A DNA stretch of 64,000 bases from Agelaius tricolor (taxonomy: Eukaryota > Chordata > Aves > Passeriformes > Icteridae): assembly GCA_023055355.1 (NCBI GenBank), contig JALJCS010000012.1, positions 12,498,501 through 12,562,500 on the forward strand, in the 5' to 3' direction. Positions 51,501-63,335 of this stretch are shown here, in pieces. Position 1 is the first letter of the stretch. Every line of letters begins with the position of its first letter. Under the pieces are notes generated by a model. That model worked only from the letters and a program-made list of their open reading frames with translations. It was not told the DNA's origin and did no database searches. The position numbers were made by a program, and so were the translations under genes.

Positions 51501-54500
51501 ACAGGGGGAAGGCACCCAATGGCTCCAACAATCTCCTGCTGGAGTTGGGCCCTCTGGCACAGGAGGGACAAAAGCTGGTCCCACCTGAGAGGGCTGCTCA
51601 CAGGAGCTCCATTTCCTTGCTCTGCTCTCTTTTCTGCTGGGTGCACAAATGGTCTTCCTGTTTTATTTAGGGACTGGATGACACAAGGACCATCATGTTG
51701 TACCTGCTTAGGTTCAACATCTGCTTAACATTAAATGGATTGGTTTGGTTACCCCTAAGAGGGACCAACAATTTCCTTGGGGCAGCATTGAGCTGTCCTT
51801 TGGGAGGCCATGCTCCCTCTTAGTCCAAAGGTATTTGTGAATGGGAATGAATGAATGAATTGGGAGATTATTCCTCTTAGTTCAGCTTGTAAAGCAGCAC
51901 GTTTTATGATTAAAATAATTTCTTTTAAAAATAACTGATTAAAAATCATGGTATAAAAAAAGTTTAAATCTAGAGCCAGATAAAAATGAGGATATATTTG
52001 GGTGCACACTGAAAGGGAAGCCTTATCATAGGACAATTTCTTGCTTGCAATTCTGTTTTGCAGCCTGTGGAGGCTTGGAAGGGAGCCCAGCATTGGTACA
52101 GTACAACTTATCTGCTACTTGAAGCACAAAACACAGTGTGCTTTTTTGCTTTCTGAACACATGATTTTGGCCTGAATTCAAAGAGGCATCTTGAGATCCT
52201 TGTTTGATGACCAGCAGACAAGGTATCATTTGGTGACTGCATCATGTTATCTGGGCTTCAAACTGATGCTTCTCTAGAGTAATGCAAGAAACACTTGTTT
52301 GTGGCTTCTTCTTTCTATTTTTCTACCAAAATGATCTATTTTGGAATACAGATTTTTGTTTTGTATGAGTGTATTTTTAACATAAAATAAGAACAAGGTA
52401 TAACATTGAAAATTATTACCAAAAACCTGTTCATTAGAGATCCTTCTAAGGGAAGAAGAAACACAAAAACAAAATCATCTTTGTTGCAGTGCTGCTGCAA
52501 TCTGTCTTTTCAGCACTCTGTACTGATGGTTTCACTATCGGGCTCTTGCATGAAAAACTAGAGGACAATAAATTCCCAGGCAGTGCTGAACAGCAAAGAA
52601 CATGACATAGCTCCTTTGTGAACTTCAAACAACTGCTGCTGCCAGAGCACACAGCTCAGAGAGCTCCTCTGCTGCTTGATTGATGCAAGATCTCCTGATC
52701 TGTACAAATACAGACAGAATTCTGTGTGTGCCAAGCTTCAGATGAGAGCTGCTGCTGAAATGTTCGCCATCAGTCTGGGGCCTCTTTGAAAATGGGATCC
52801 TGAGGAATTTTACACATGGACAGATAGAAAGATTATGATTATCATCCTCGGAATCAACATGTCAGAAGGAGGGATGGGATGTGGTGGGGGCAGGAGTGAG
52901 TGCAGAGTTCCTGTTAGCAGGAACAGCACTGTGGGCACTCACTGGCACTGTGGGCACAGGGCTTGGATGCCAACATCCAGGAGTAGCCCAGAGTCTTCTG
53001 ACCTCAGAGGTTCATAAAGGCCTTATCATCATACCTGTTCCTCTCAGGTCTGCATCTAATGGATGCAGAAGGGTTAAAAAAGGCAATTTATTACTTTTCC
53101 TGATTGGCACCTCAACTGTTCTTCCCCTCTCTCTTTTTTCTCTTTAGATTTGTTTAACTGAAAACAAATAGTGTGAATGAATTATTGTAGATTAGAACAC
53201 ATGAGAACTCAAATCCTCTTCAATTAATATGGAAGACAGCAGAATGGCAACAATACTAATACCTACAGCCTTGTTAGTGGTTCATTTTCTTGCTCTTTTA
53301 ATTTGTGTAACTGCCCAGAAGAGATGCCACTGAGAACATTTTTCACTGCTGTCATTCTCACACTCTCAGGAAAATAGACATTTATTGCTCTTTGCATGAA
53401 ATACCCTGCACATAAAAGTCAACAGCTAAGATCCCATTTATTTGAGGAGATTAAGTTTTCGTTTTCTGAGTCATCTTTTGTGTGTCAGCAATGACAGTAT
53501 TTACAAGTTCTCCATTTGTACTACTTTTGTTTTACTGCTGTTATTGCAGTAAGATTGCTTCTATTAATAACTTTAAAAAAAAAATAAAATATTTGTAACG
53601 TGCAGTGTTTCCTTTTGGTTCCATTGCTCGTTCTTGTAAAACACACTGCCACAGAAAAAGTGGAATCTCTGAGGAAAAATTGCATAACAAAATCAGGCTG
53701 GTCCTAAGAACAATTTTCTTTTTTGCAAGAATGGTGAGTTGCTAAGTTTTCAATACAGCCAGATGTCATAAAATGAGAACAGAAGGTAACCATAACAGTG
53801 GAAGTTTGTCTAATAATTCCAATTTAATTTGTGTCTTTCAGTTGCCTTTTAATTGTAAAATTTCAGATTGAAATTGAGCTTATTTCCACTGGCCGGAATT
53901 ATTTTGAGTAGTCCAAACTGGTGTTTAAGTTTGATTAAATGATTCCACATTTTTTAGATCTGTAAGGGGAGAAAATGTCTGTTTGACTGTTCCACTTTCT
54001 TGTTGTGTGTGTGGGTTTTCTCTTTGCTTTTGGTGGGTTTTTTTTGCTTGTTTTTCTTTTATCTTTCCCAAGAATATAATTTACTATCGAGAGTTTGTGG
54101 TAGAAATTTCCATTAACGCCCATACAGTAAAGACCATTAGCTGCTTGCTGCTGCAATTTTCAAGCAGTTCTTGTGCAGGAAGCAGGATCCATAATCACAG
54201 TGTGGCTGCAGCTTCTGTGGACAGGACACAGAACAATGAGGGCTTGACACTGCCCATCTTGTCCTGCCTGTCAGGTGAAGCTGCATCAAGTCTTTTTTAG
54301 AAGGTTAAGGCCACAGAGTGTGAGCTTGATGGTAGATTTGGTGACTGTTGGTTGTTTTTTTTCCCCCTGCAGCCACCTCATGTGGTTTGTGTTTCACAGT
54401 CACTTTGGCCTCTCTAGTTTTTGTAATTGGAGGAGGAGCACTGTCCTTTTATCAGAAGCAGTTTAAGGAGATCTTTTCTGCCACAGAGTTTAGGCACAGA

Positions 54501-54729
54501 AACTAGGCATGGAATGAAAATTTTTGTTCTGCTATGCTGAATTTGGGAAATTTATCAATTTTCTGTTCAAAATATAATACAGGCTTACTGATGGTAGACC
54601 TGTTTGTTTGACCTCAGCTTTGCAAAATTCTCCAAAGCTCTGCTCCAGCTGTGGTGTTTGCTGTCCTTTGAAGTCTCAGCTACTGGGGATTTTGCATTTG
54701 AAAAGTGGCCACTACTGTGAATATCCCCG

Positions 54730-54915
54730 AGTTACTCTTACTGGAGTTTTCACTGTACCATAGGTAAATCAATTCCATGGAATTCCTGTCCCCAGAGATA
54801 AGATTTCAGTGGGAGCATCTCTCTCTTAGTGTCACTTCCACTGAGACCAAGCTTTCTGAGAAGAGAAGAAAATAGCTGTGCCATGAGAGTCACATTGCAT
54901 CTGCAGGGCTTCAGG
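54730..54915 (+). repeat. diverged direct repeat, copy 1
   Basis: This copy aligns with 55025-55215 over about 185 bases. Shared blocks include 'agttactcttactggagttttcactgt' in diverged form, the identical 17-mer TTTCAGTGGGAGCATCT, and 'gtcacttcca(c/t)tgaga'. Small gaps separate the blocks. It is an old local duplication or two insertions of an unnamed repeat. Confidence 0.7.
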
Positions 54916-55024
54916 GAGGGCAGCACAATGTCACTGCAAAGCTCCAGAGAGCCTTCCTTTCCTTAACAGCATAAATACCAAGGATTTTGCTATTGAAAAG
55001 AAACTGCTTTTATGAATTTATTTT

Positions 55025-55215
55025 AGTTACTGTTAATAGTGTTTTCATTGTGTCAAGAGTGTATTGAATTTCTTCCAATAAAGCTCTATCTCCTGAGACA
55101 CAGTTTCAGTGGGAGCATCTCTTACTGTCACTTCCATTGAGATCATGATTGCTTGAAAGGCAAAAAATAGTAACTGTGTCATTAAAGTTATACCATATCA
55201 GTAGGACTTGGAAAG
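55025..55215 (+). repeat. diverged direct repeat, copy 2
   Basis: Partner of 54730-54915 with a start-to-start distance of 295 bases. It keeps the same block order, with a three-base deletion after the shared TTTCAGTGGGAGCATCT and substitutions throughout. Confidence 0.7.
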
Positions 55216-56528
55216 ACTACAAAGTCAATGAAAAATGTCACATGCACTTTTTCAGTCTTTATCTTTCAGGGTTTTAAAAGAAAAAAATTAAAGATATAGT
55301 TGAAGGGTGAATGCAATATTTTTGAACCATTTTAGTCCCTTCAGTTCTGCTCCCTGTGACTAAACCAACAGGAACTGTGCTCCAGCACTGAGACCCGTGT
55401 ACACATTTGGAAGCAAAAGTGCAAATTAGAGAGAACTAAATCTTCTTTTGTCTTGTGTCAGTCACCAACAAAGATGAGGCTGTTGCCAGGGGTCAGATGC
55501 AACCATAAATCTTTCAAATCAAGTCAGGAAGAAGCAGAGCCCGTGAGAATTGGTAAAAACCCTGTTTTTGACTTTGCTGGGTTTGTGTTGTGCTCAAGGC
55601 TGGCATGCAGAGCTGTCCACAGGGATGTGAGGGCCTTGTGGCACTAAGGGCTCTTGCAGCAATGCATGTTTGAGAATGGTGGCAAGGACTGCTGCTGCCA
55701 CTGCCCAAGAGATTGAAATAAGGGTGTATCAGGCTCTGAGATCCATCTGAGGAAAGGAGAGGTGCTTTCTTACCCAGCCACTGGCCAATGGAGACAAAAT
55801 GGATGTCTCTGTACTAAGCCAATGACTGCTCAACCAAGGTGCCAATTCTACAAATTACTTGAGAACTGTTTATACTACTGAAATATAAACATGGCTTTTT
55901 TTTTTTAAATATCTAATTTCTTTTCTTGCAGGTACTTATTCAACACAAGGCTGTTGCTTTTTTAACATGTAGTTTTGGACTTTATACTGAACATGTTATT
56001 TGTTATGTGAAGTGAGCTGAGAAAAAATGCAATTTGACTTCTTAAATTATATGGATGTACTTGTTATTCTATTCTCAGGAGCATATAAAATAGCACTGCC
56101 AGCAGAGACTCTGACAATAACTTCAGCTGCATGCTTCTTCTCCCTTCTGCTCACATCTCATTAGTGATATTGTTCTAATAGAATAAAAATAATTAACTTG
56201 TACATCTTCACAGATGAGCCAAACAGCCCCAAGTGAAAACAAATTTCAGTAATTTACACTTCTGCATTTTCAGTGATTTAAATCTGGAGCATGGTGATCT
56301 CTGGCTAAGAAAATTTTAGATCTAGGCATGTAAAATAAGTTATTTTAGTGGCTGGAATTAGCAAATACCACATACTGTTGTCTTTTTTAATTTTCCACCT
56401 CATTAACATCTGCAAATGAGTATGTGAGGTTGAGCCTACAGAAGTCATACTCTTTTGTCATTAAATATATATGCTGCTAGCAAAAACTGGATCTCCTAAT
56501 TCTGTTTTGCAGATATATGTGTATTTAC
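55216..56528. other. noncoding stretch downstream of candidate exon B2
   Basis: I searched the minus strand here for an in-phase continuation of B2 and found acceptors ('acttctgtag' near 56420) but no open segment closed by a good donor in phase 0. Confidence 0.4.
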
Positions 56529-56648
56529 CCCCAAAATCCAGCAATATGGGCACCTTAGAGGAGTGTAATCAATATCCATATCCTGAATTTGTGGGACAGT
56601 TATAGATAACCTTTCCAACTCAGTGGCATCTGTCCATACAGCTCCAAG
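56529..56648 (-). CDS. candidate exon 'B2' following B
   Basis: Minus strand, 120 bases or 40 codons in phase 0, with a GGGG|GTAAATA donor. The acceptor is the second AG of a tandem pair ('aacag...ttacag'). Using the first AG adds six bases. The peptide contains LGAVWTDATELERLSITVPQ and a Cys-Pro-Tyr-Cys motif near its end (LRCPYCW). Phase 0 agrees with exon B, but the intervening intron would be only 71 bases, near the lower limit for vertebrates. A CxxC pair alone does not identify a zinc site. No homologue recognised. Confidence 0.2.
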
Positions 56649-56719
56649 CTGTAAGCTGTTTTTAAGAAATAAAATTCAGTTTAAAAAATTAAAATCACTC
56701 AATCACAGAATTTTCTTAC

Positions 56720-56901
56720 ACCAATCTGATAATTTTCAAATCTCAAGAGAAGTATATTCCTGGGCCAAGCTCCTCTGTTAAGCTTTATGTCAGATGTCAC
56801 ACATCTAGGTAGTTTTTCAGAAATGTTGTCCCAAATGGTGTAGTTTGGAAGTAAATGTAAGCCAGTTTCCTTTGCAGTTCCTGCCTCCAAAGGGCTCAGT
56901 C
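56720..56901 (-). CDS. candidate internal exon 'B' of the same unrecognised gene
   Basis: The minus strand shows a strong acceptor ('cacttttctctgtag') and a donor reading GGT|GTAAGA. Between them lie 182 bases, 2 leading bases plus 60 codons, without a stop. The peptide includes GLHLLPNYTIWDNISEKLPR and ends near LLLRFENYQIG. It has ordinary protein-like composition, with two Trp and a mix of charged and hydrophobic residues, but I cannot assign it to a family. Fusion with exon A makes an Arg codon across the junction, so the phases agree. If the donor is used one codon-phase earlier (G|GTGTAAG) the frame with the next segment changes. It may be a chance open segment. Confidence 0.25.
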
Positions 56902-57276
56902 CTACAGAGAAAAGTGAGGCATCACCCTTTAACTAATCTGAGTATCAAGTCTGTTTAGTCTCTATACCATTGTCCCACCATGTATGGACTATAACCATAT
57001 CCCAATCATTGAATGGATCACATGCAATCATTGTTATGGCACTGAAACTTCAGCCCTGGACTCCAAACCAGCATCAGATATCATCTGAACTAATGAAAAA
57101 TTGTGTTCCCATGGAAGTGTACAGGGGCTGTTTCTCACAGCTGGGAAATTGATAAGCACTGATACATTGAATGCAGCCCTTCTGATAATGTGCTTAAGGG
57201 TTCCCTTTAGCCATGCTCATCCTCACTAACCATGGGAGGCATGTGATGGCAAATGTACCATTACATAAATCCTTAC

Positions 57277-57411
57277 TAGTTTTTATAACGACTTCCTTTG
57301 TTGTCCTATGATCAATAAATTTTGTTTTCTCCAAAAGCTTTTCAATGTCAAAACTGGTTTTCAATTCTCTTAAACTGCTGTCATCCACATCTCTCCCAAA
57401 ATCTAAGTCCA
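57277..57411 (-). CDS. candidate internal exon 'A' of an unrecognised minus-strand gene
   Basis: On the minus strand a pyrimidine-rich acceptor (ending 'cctccttcag') precedes 135 open bases, and a GTAAGG donor follows. The frame has 2 leading bases, 44 full codons and 1 trailing base. The peptide is hydrophilic, beginning DLDFGRDVDDSSLREL and containing EKLLEKTKFIDHRTTKEVV. I do not recognise it. Its trailing base joins in phase with candidate exon B, 375 bases downstream. No signal peptide, membrane segment or catalytic motif is visible. An overlapping plus-strand frame is also open, which warns that absence of stops here is weak evidence. Treat it as a hypothesis. Confidence 0.22.
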
Positions 57412-60400
57412 CTGAAGGAGGATTATACAGCTTGACAAACCAGAAGGAACAACTTGACCTTTGTAGTTTTGACTATTTTTTTGTAATGCCATCACAAAAT
57501 AAAGATAAACAATATCTGATGATCTCATATCAGGAAAGACTGGAAAATAGCATTGCTCAGACTTCACATTTTGAGTGGCAGATGGGATAACAAATAATTT
57601 TTTCCCATCTTTTTTTTGTCAATATTTATTTTAAAGCACAGAAGCTGATAAATATAGTTCATTTTAGTTCCACAAAATGTGAATATCAATATGCTTCTTT
57701 GGCCTAATTACTAATCTGTTGACAAGAACTGGATCATAATTTGACATGAAACCAGATTTTTTCCCCCTTTTTTGAAATAGTGAGCAAGGCATATTACTGT
57801 GCTGATAAAAGTAAGTATCTCATTGTCAACTATTCCCTGTGATGTTTCACAGCATCCACCTTTTTGAGGTGTCACTCACTGAAGTTAAGCACCCTTCAAA
57901 CCTGCACCAAATACTCCCTGTTTCTAATTGCTCTGACCTATGAACCCCAAACATTTTAAGCTTTTATCCAAACATTAATGAAGTCAGCACCAAGTCTGTA
58001 CATTATGTACCTAACCTTTGTAAACATAAAACAGTTAACTGTGCATATATTGTTCTAATTCTAGCAGCTGCATAGACCAATGTCACCACATATTCCTGCT
58101 AATTAAGCTTGCTCTTAGCCCATGGGTTTTCCACTAAGCCTTTCAAAATACATTTAAATTCTTTCCCTGTCATCTCCCAGGTGCCTCCCAGTAGGTTTTG
58201 GAAATGATTTTCCCTGTGTTCTGGACATAAAGCCTCTCCCTTTGCTTTTAGTTAAACAACACCTCTGAAGGGCCAAAACCAAACACTTGAAAAGGTGTAT
58301 GGATTTGGCTTGAACTGAAGATCAGCTGGGGCTATATGCAATCCTTAGAAATACTGAGGTACCTAAAAATGAAAGGCCTTTAGTAAATTTAAAAAAAGCC
58401 CAAACCTCTCAGTAGGAGAATTAAAGCAGAGCTGACAATCCCACAACTTCTCTATCTGTCTTTAACCTGGTGACACCCTGGTGCACCTTACAACTTGGAA
58501 AATGGCACCAATGAGAGGATTTTATTTAGACACATGAACATCTTGTATCAGTAATAGCTACAAGAATAGAATTGTAACTGATGTATAATTTATCTAAAAC
58601 TTGCCTTCAGTCATGCTTTGCTAGGAACTTTTCACTTTGGTCCTTATTTTCTACCAGTAATTTCACAGAGTATAAATATATGAAACAACGTGTATAGGGA
58701 CCATTAGAGTGTTTTGTTTGACACAGCTATAATTGAAACTGCTTGGGAGCCTTCAGGGAAAGCTGAATGGAATCTTTAATATGTTTCCATGTTCTTTTTT
58801 TATTCCTTTTATCTCTATGGATACAGATTGATTCAGGTTAAAGGGATTATAAATGTCCTAGTAAGTTACTTAGGAAAAATGTGAGATAAATTTGATGGCA
58901 ATATTTGTGATAGACTGCAAAAAAAAAGTAATTTCTCAATTATTATGGCATTTCTTCTAAGTATTAAGTTGTCGCACTTCTCTCCTAGTTAGTGTTTTAG
59001 TGTTGTTTAAGATGATAAATGTGTGACTCAGATAACTATCATACTACATGTTAATTTGTTTTTAGCCTATCAAGTTTTTCTCCTACAATGCATTTCCTTT
59101 ATTGAACCTATGAAATCTATTTGTTGCTTTTAAAATAATTTTTAAAGCCATATTCATTTTACAGTCCACTCTCTCCCTTAGTGTTTATATGCCCAGTCTA
59201 TTCTATCTGAATGCATGAATAAAGTACTTGTAGGAATTATTCCTGAAATCTTCATAAAGGTTAGAAGTTTTAGAAGACATAATCAGGTGTGTGATGTTAA
59301 AGCACTGAATACAATGTTTGCTGGTAATTTTCTTTACAAAGATTCTCCCTGAATTCAGGCTTGCAGCTGATGGGGGATATTCCAGTCACATTCTTCTGCT
59401 GAATGCAGAGTCTTCTAATGTGAAATTATGGGAGTGCACATCTCTGCTCCACTGCTTAAACCAGCCTTGGGTGGGGGAGATGTAGTGCTGTCTGTACCAT
59501 TTCAGCTGGCTAATCCCAAGGAAAGAAAAGAAGGGGAACAAAAAGAATTAATTGCTGCCTGATTTTCATATGGACAAAATATCTGGAGACTTCTCTGCTC
59601 AGGCCTGCCTGCTCTTTATACCTTGAACAAGGTTTTGAGATTAATGTCTGTGGGTACAAGATAGCTAAGCTGAATGTTCTGGAGTCAAGGGTCACTACTA
59701 AGCAGACAAAGCTGTATCATCCTTTGCATTTCAGTTTTGTGGGATAAACTTACAGAAAGATGTGAAGGATGGTAAATGAACTCATAGATTAAATGAGAGT
59801 CATGTATAAACATTCTCCCAGGTAAAGATCCAAATGTTCAAATTGCCAAGAACATGTTTATGTCTCTTGCAAAATATATATGCATATCTTAAAACATATA
59901 CAGACATGTTAAACATATAAAGATATTGTTACCTCACTCATATAATGAAACACATTTTCTTCACTCTATGAAACAAGAAATTAGAGCTTTTTTACTTCCT
60001 AAACCAGACATGCTGTCTGTATCTGGAACAGTTTTCTCCTCTATATGCCCTCAATGTACAAACATATTAAATTGTAAATGTCAAACTTGATGTGAGGGTT
60101 GGGTGGGGGCCTGTCTGCAAATCCTGTTTTCAGTTTGCCAGCAAGCACTTTACCCTGCTCAGTAGCTTGCCCCTTTTCAAGCAGAATAACTTAAGGCACT
60201 TCTCATACAATCATTAACTTGTTGTTCCTAGTGGGATCTCTTTCCTGAGTACTTGTTCATGTTCATGATATGGGTCACAACTCTGCATTGCTATTTTCTC
60301 TAATTACCATCCTTCAGTGGGTTTTTTCCCTCAGCTGGAACGCTGTGTTCTCCCAGGCACAGTGTATGCAAAAGTTGAGATATCACAAACCAAGAGGAAA

Positions 60401-60879
60401 AAATAACCTAATTATCTTAATAGCCCAGGAAGGTCCAATTAGGAATTAGAGAAATGTGTTGAAATAAAATTTATACATTGCTTCTTTTGACTCTGTTTCT
60501 AAACTGTTAAGTTCACTGCTCAGATTTATCATGGGATTAACTAACTCCTGATAAGAACACTTTTAACACCAAAGCTCTAATGTTTCTGAACACAGATGGT
60601 TCAAGGTGTTTGAAACTGCATGAATTTCTGAACTATAGTATCATTGTAGGGTTGTTAATTGTTCACTGAGCCTTGAATGGAAATATACTTTAATTCATGC
60701 TGCATCATCACTGGAGGTCAGTTTTCATAAATGAACATGCAGCTGCTAGGCTGAGAATGCAAGAAGGTGACCTCATGGGTGAGTGACCTGTGAGTGTGCA
60801 GGCTCTGCTTCTTGCATCCTGCACACAACTGATCACATTTTACAAAACCTACAGAAAGAATCTCACAGTGGTACTGCTT
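57412..60879. other. AT-rich noncoding stretch
   Basis: A 30-base plus-strand segment at 57781-57810 has an excellent acceptor (long pyrimidine run ending 'gaaatag') and a GTAAGTAT donor. Its one fully open frame reads SKAYYCADK. Otherwise no gene or repeat was recognised. Confidence 0.45.
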
Positions 60880-61250
60880 TATTCTGAGGTTTCATAGTTT
60901 GTGCTGAATTAAAGAGAGTAGGGATGGTTGGTGTGGAAAGGGAATGGTTTATTGCAGGATGGAACCCCTCCTTCAGCATGAACTACACCTGAAGTACAAG
61001 GTACAGTCTGCAAAAAATTGCAAACTAGGACTGCACTAGAGAGGAAAAGATGCATAGACAAATCCACAATTTATATTCCAGGGGTTGATATGGTTACATA
61101 TAGTCCTTATTTATCATTTATACCATTATGTTTCTACTGTGGTAGGTGTCTACATTAATCTTGGGAATCTCTCTAGGAAGTCCTGAGGGTAAGCATAGAT
61201 TCCTACCAGCATGCAGCCTGAGCTTGGAAGTGTTTGTGGTGAAATACCAT
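60880..61250 (-). mobile_element. possible degenerate LTR, minus strand
   Basis: On the minus strand an AT-rich 'atataaatt' box near 61070 is followed, about 110-180 bases downstream, by two AATAAA polyadenylation-type hexamers, one inside 'cctgcaataaacc' near 60955 and one near 60880. A TATA-like box followed by a close AATAAA is the layout of a retroviral LTR. Ends, target duplication and internal genes are not visible. AATAAA is common in AT-rich DNA, so this is only a suggestion. Confidence 0.2.
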
Positions 61251-63179
61251 TTCTTAAAACCTTTGGAGGGAAACTAGAGGAGATCAATGTAAGCACAGAG
61301 GGAACAAAGAATTTTAATACTTATTACTCTGCAGGATCACTTTTTTTTTTTTTCTTCCCCAAATAGATTCATGTTTCTGGAATTGGAAGCTTTGAAATTG
61401 GTAGCTGACAGTAATATATACATGTCTTTATTCAGTGGTGGTGGGGTAGGCTGTAATACAGTATCATAATAGAACTTGTTAGCTGCATGATATGAAAGGA
61501 ACAGAGGATAATACCTGCATTTTTCCTGCATTTTTTTGACCTGAATGGAAAAAAAAGAGCAAAATAATTTCTCTGCTTACTATTATATATTATGCTACCT
61601 CATCCATCTTGTCATTCAGTTGTTTAGGCATTTCTTTTTGCATCTCTTTGGCTTGTGGCATGGGCCGTGTATAACCTCTTCTTATCCTAGAAGCTGCTTT
61701 CTATATTTAGATTTCATTCTCCATGTATTTATTCTCTAATTTCTTACTCTGAAGCCAAACCAATTCTTGACCATGCTTTGCTGCTCAGGTGCACCATACA
61801 AATCAGGCTGGAAGAATAATGGCAGGCAAAGGCAAAGTGCATGAGGCCCAAGTGCTTGGAATCCAAGATTGCTGCATTTAGCATTTAAATACAGGAGAGC
61901 TCACTAGGGTATATGAAATGTAATGTTTTTACTTAGAGGTATTCAGAAAATTATTTTTAGTAGTTTTTTCTTTTTTCAAATCTAAAAAGTTGTCTCCATC
62001 TTGATACCTGCTGCTTTTTTGGGCTTCAGTGCCCTGTGCAGAGGATCCTCTGCACAGCAGGTGCTGTTGGCTTGTGTTGGAAGTGTGTCAGGGAGAGCAG
62101 GCTACTCTAGAGATAATTGCAGAGATCTATGCTGGGAAAAGGTTCCTGTTTTTCTATTCACTGCCTGTGAAAAAGGAGCTGGACCATGTGGAGAAGGTCA
62201 GATGGAAAGCAGAGGGGTGTAGAAAACAGGAGGTATGAGAGTGTGGGTTTCTTTGTTCTAGAAACAGCCACATCTCCTTCATTCAGGGCAAGAAACAGGC
62301 CACTCTGGAAAGGAAGGGAATAACCTGAATAGTTCAACAGATACTACAAAATTAAGGTGATGAATCAGATTTCTGTTAGGTAGGAGAAAAAAAAAACAGT
62401 TGGGGAAACAGCACACATTGAATGTGGAAATATGGCATTTCTGCCATGGGTACTTTTGAAGAACAACTGAAATAAGCATCTCTCAGCAATATCAAGAGGC
62501 AGCTAATCCTTCCTTGGGGCAGAGAAATGTTTTTGCCTATCCCTTAAAATCCCCTTCAGTACTAATTTTTCATTGGCTGTATTAAGATTTTACAGGGAGG
62601 TTTTCAGCCCAAAGGGTATGTACTAAGAAGTCTTGTATTGTTTTTGTTGAGAATTTTTACATATTTTTCCTCCAAGAGTAAGTGGAAAATATCACATGGG
62701 GAATGTCTGGTCAAACAAAAGAATGTTGAGAACGACAGTGTTTTATAGATGTGCAGTGGGCAAGTCTGTAAAGCAGATTCCTGTGGTTACTGCAATCAAT
62801 GTCAAAAATCCTATTCACTTAAGTGGTTGGAGACTCAAACCTTAAACTGGTTAATCAATTTGAATAAAATTCTTCTGCCATGTATGTTGAACCAAGCAAT
62901 AGTTTTCTATTCTCTTTAGAGGTGACAATCCATCATGCCAGTCTCCCTGCCCCCAACATTCTTTGGCACTCCTTTTAGTTAATATTAATTAAATTTGCCT
63001 TGAGGAAGTTATTTTGCTCTCTAAATTTTGTGAAAGATTTTTCTTTCTGCCTTGCCTGCTTTATCACCTCAGTGCATCCATTTACAGAAGATGTAGACAC
63101 AATATAAAATATTAATTCACCAATTTGCTGAGGTTAAAGCAGTGCTTCCCCCCTTTCCCCTGCACTCCTTTGGACCCTG
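61251..63179. other. noncoding stretch around the 24-bp palindrome
   Basis: Apart from the palindrome and a T tract near 61340-61353, the interval holds overlapping short open frames at 62001-62238 of no recognised family. Confidence 0.45.
62034..62057. repeat. perfect 24-bp palindrome
   Basis: The 12-base arm CTGTGCAGAGGA is followed immediately by its exact reverse complement, centred on GGATCC. It can form a dyad site or a cruciform. A perfect palindrome this long is not expected by chance in a window of this size. Confidence 0.85.
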
Positions 63180-63335
63180 TAGCAATGCCGGGGGAGGCTG
63201 TGCTGCTTCCAAAGGGCTGCGGTGCCTCCGGGCACAGCCTGGGGCGGGGGAACGGGGCCGGGAGCCATCGCTGGGGCTGTGTCCTGGCTCTGCTCCGAGC
63301 TGCTGCCCCGGCCCGGGCTGTGCTGGTTACTGGTT
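63180..63335. promoter_or_regulatory. isolated CpG-rich island, candidate promoter or enhancer
   Basis: Around 150 bases are strongly GC-rich and contain about ten CpGs, against almost none in the flanking kilobases. It carries a GC box (GGGGCGGGG, 63241-63249) for Sp1/KLF-type factors. No TATA box, start-proximal exon or obvious donor was found on either strand, and overlapping open frames in several phases are a by-product of the high GC. It is shorter than a standard promoter CpG island. Alternatives are an orphan CpG island or a GC-rich repeat insertion. Confidence 0.4.
63241..63262 (+). other. canonical G-quadruplex motif
   Basis: Four G-runs (4, 5, 4 and 3 G) are separated by loops of 1, 3 and 2 bases. 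This satisfies the standard intramolecular quadruplex pattern and overlaps the GC box of the CpG-rich island. Confidence 0.7.

Larger units (their letters stand above)
44504..54729. other. AT-rich noncoding stretch
   Basis: Holds the T/G-rich tract and the 32-bp duplication. A 14-bp palindrome CCCACAGCTGTGGG with a central E-box lies at 48122-48135. A short (AATG)4 run is at 51845-51860. GC-richer patches at 46760-46930 and 51480-51600 carry no recognised feature. Confidence 0.5.

Noticed and set aside
57781..57810. Tyr-Tyr-Cys in the micro-exon frame, as in immunoglobulin V domains
   Set aside because: No V-domain sequence, recombination signal or framework residues are nearby.
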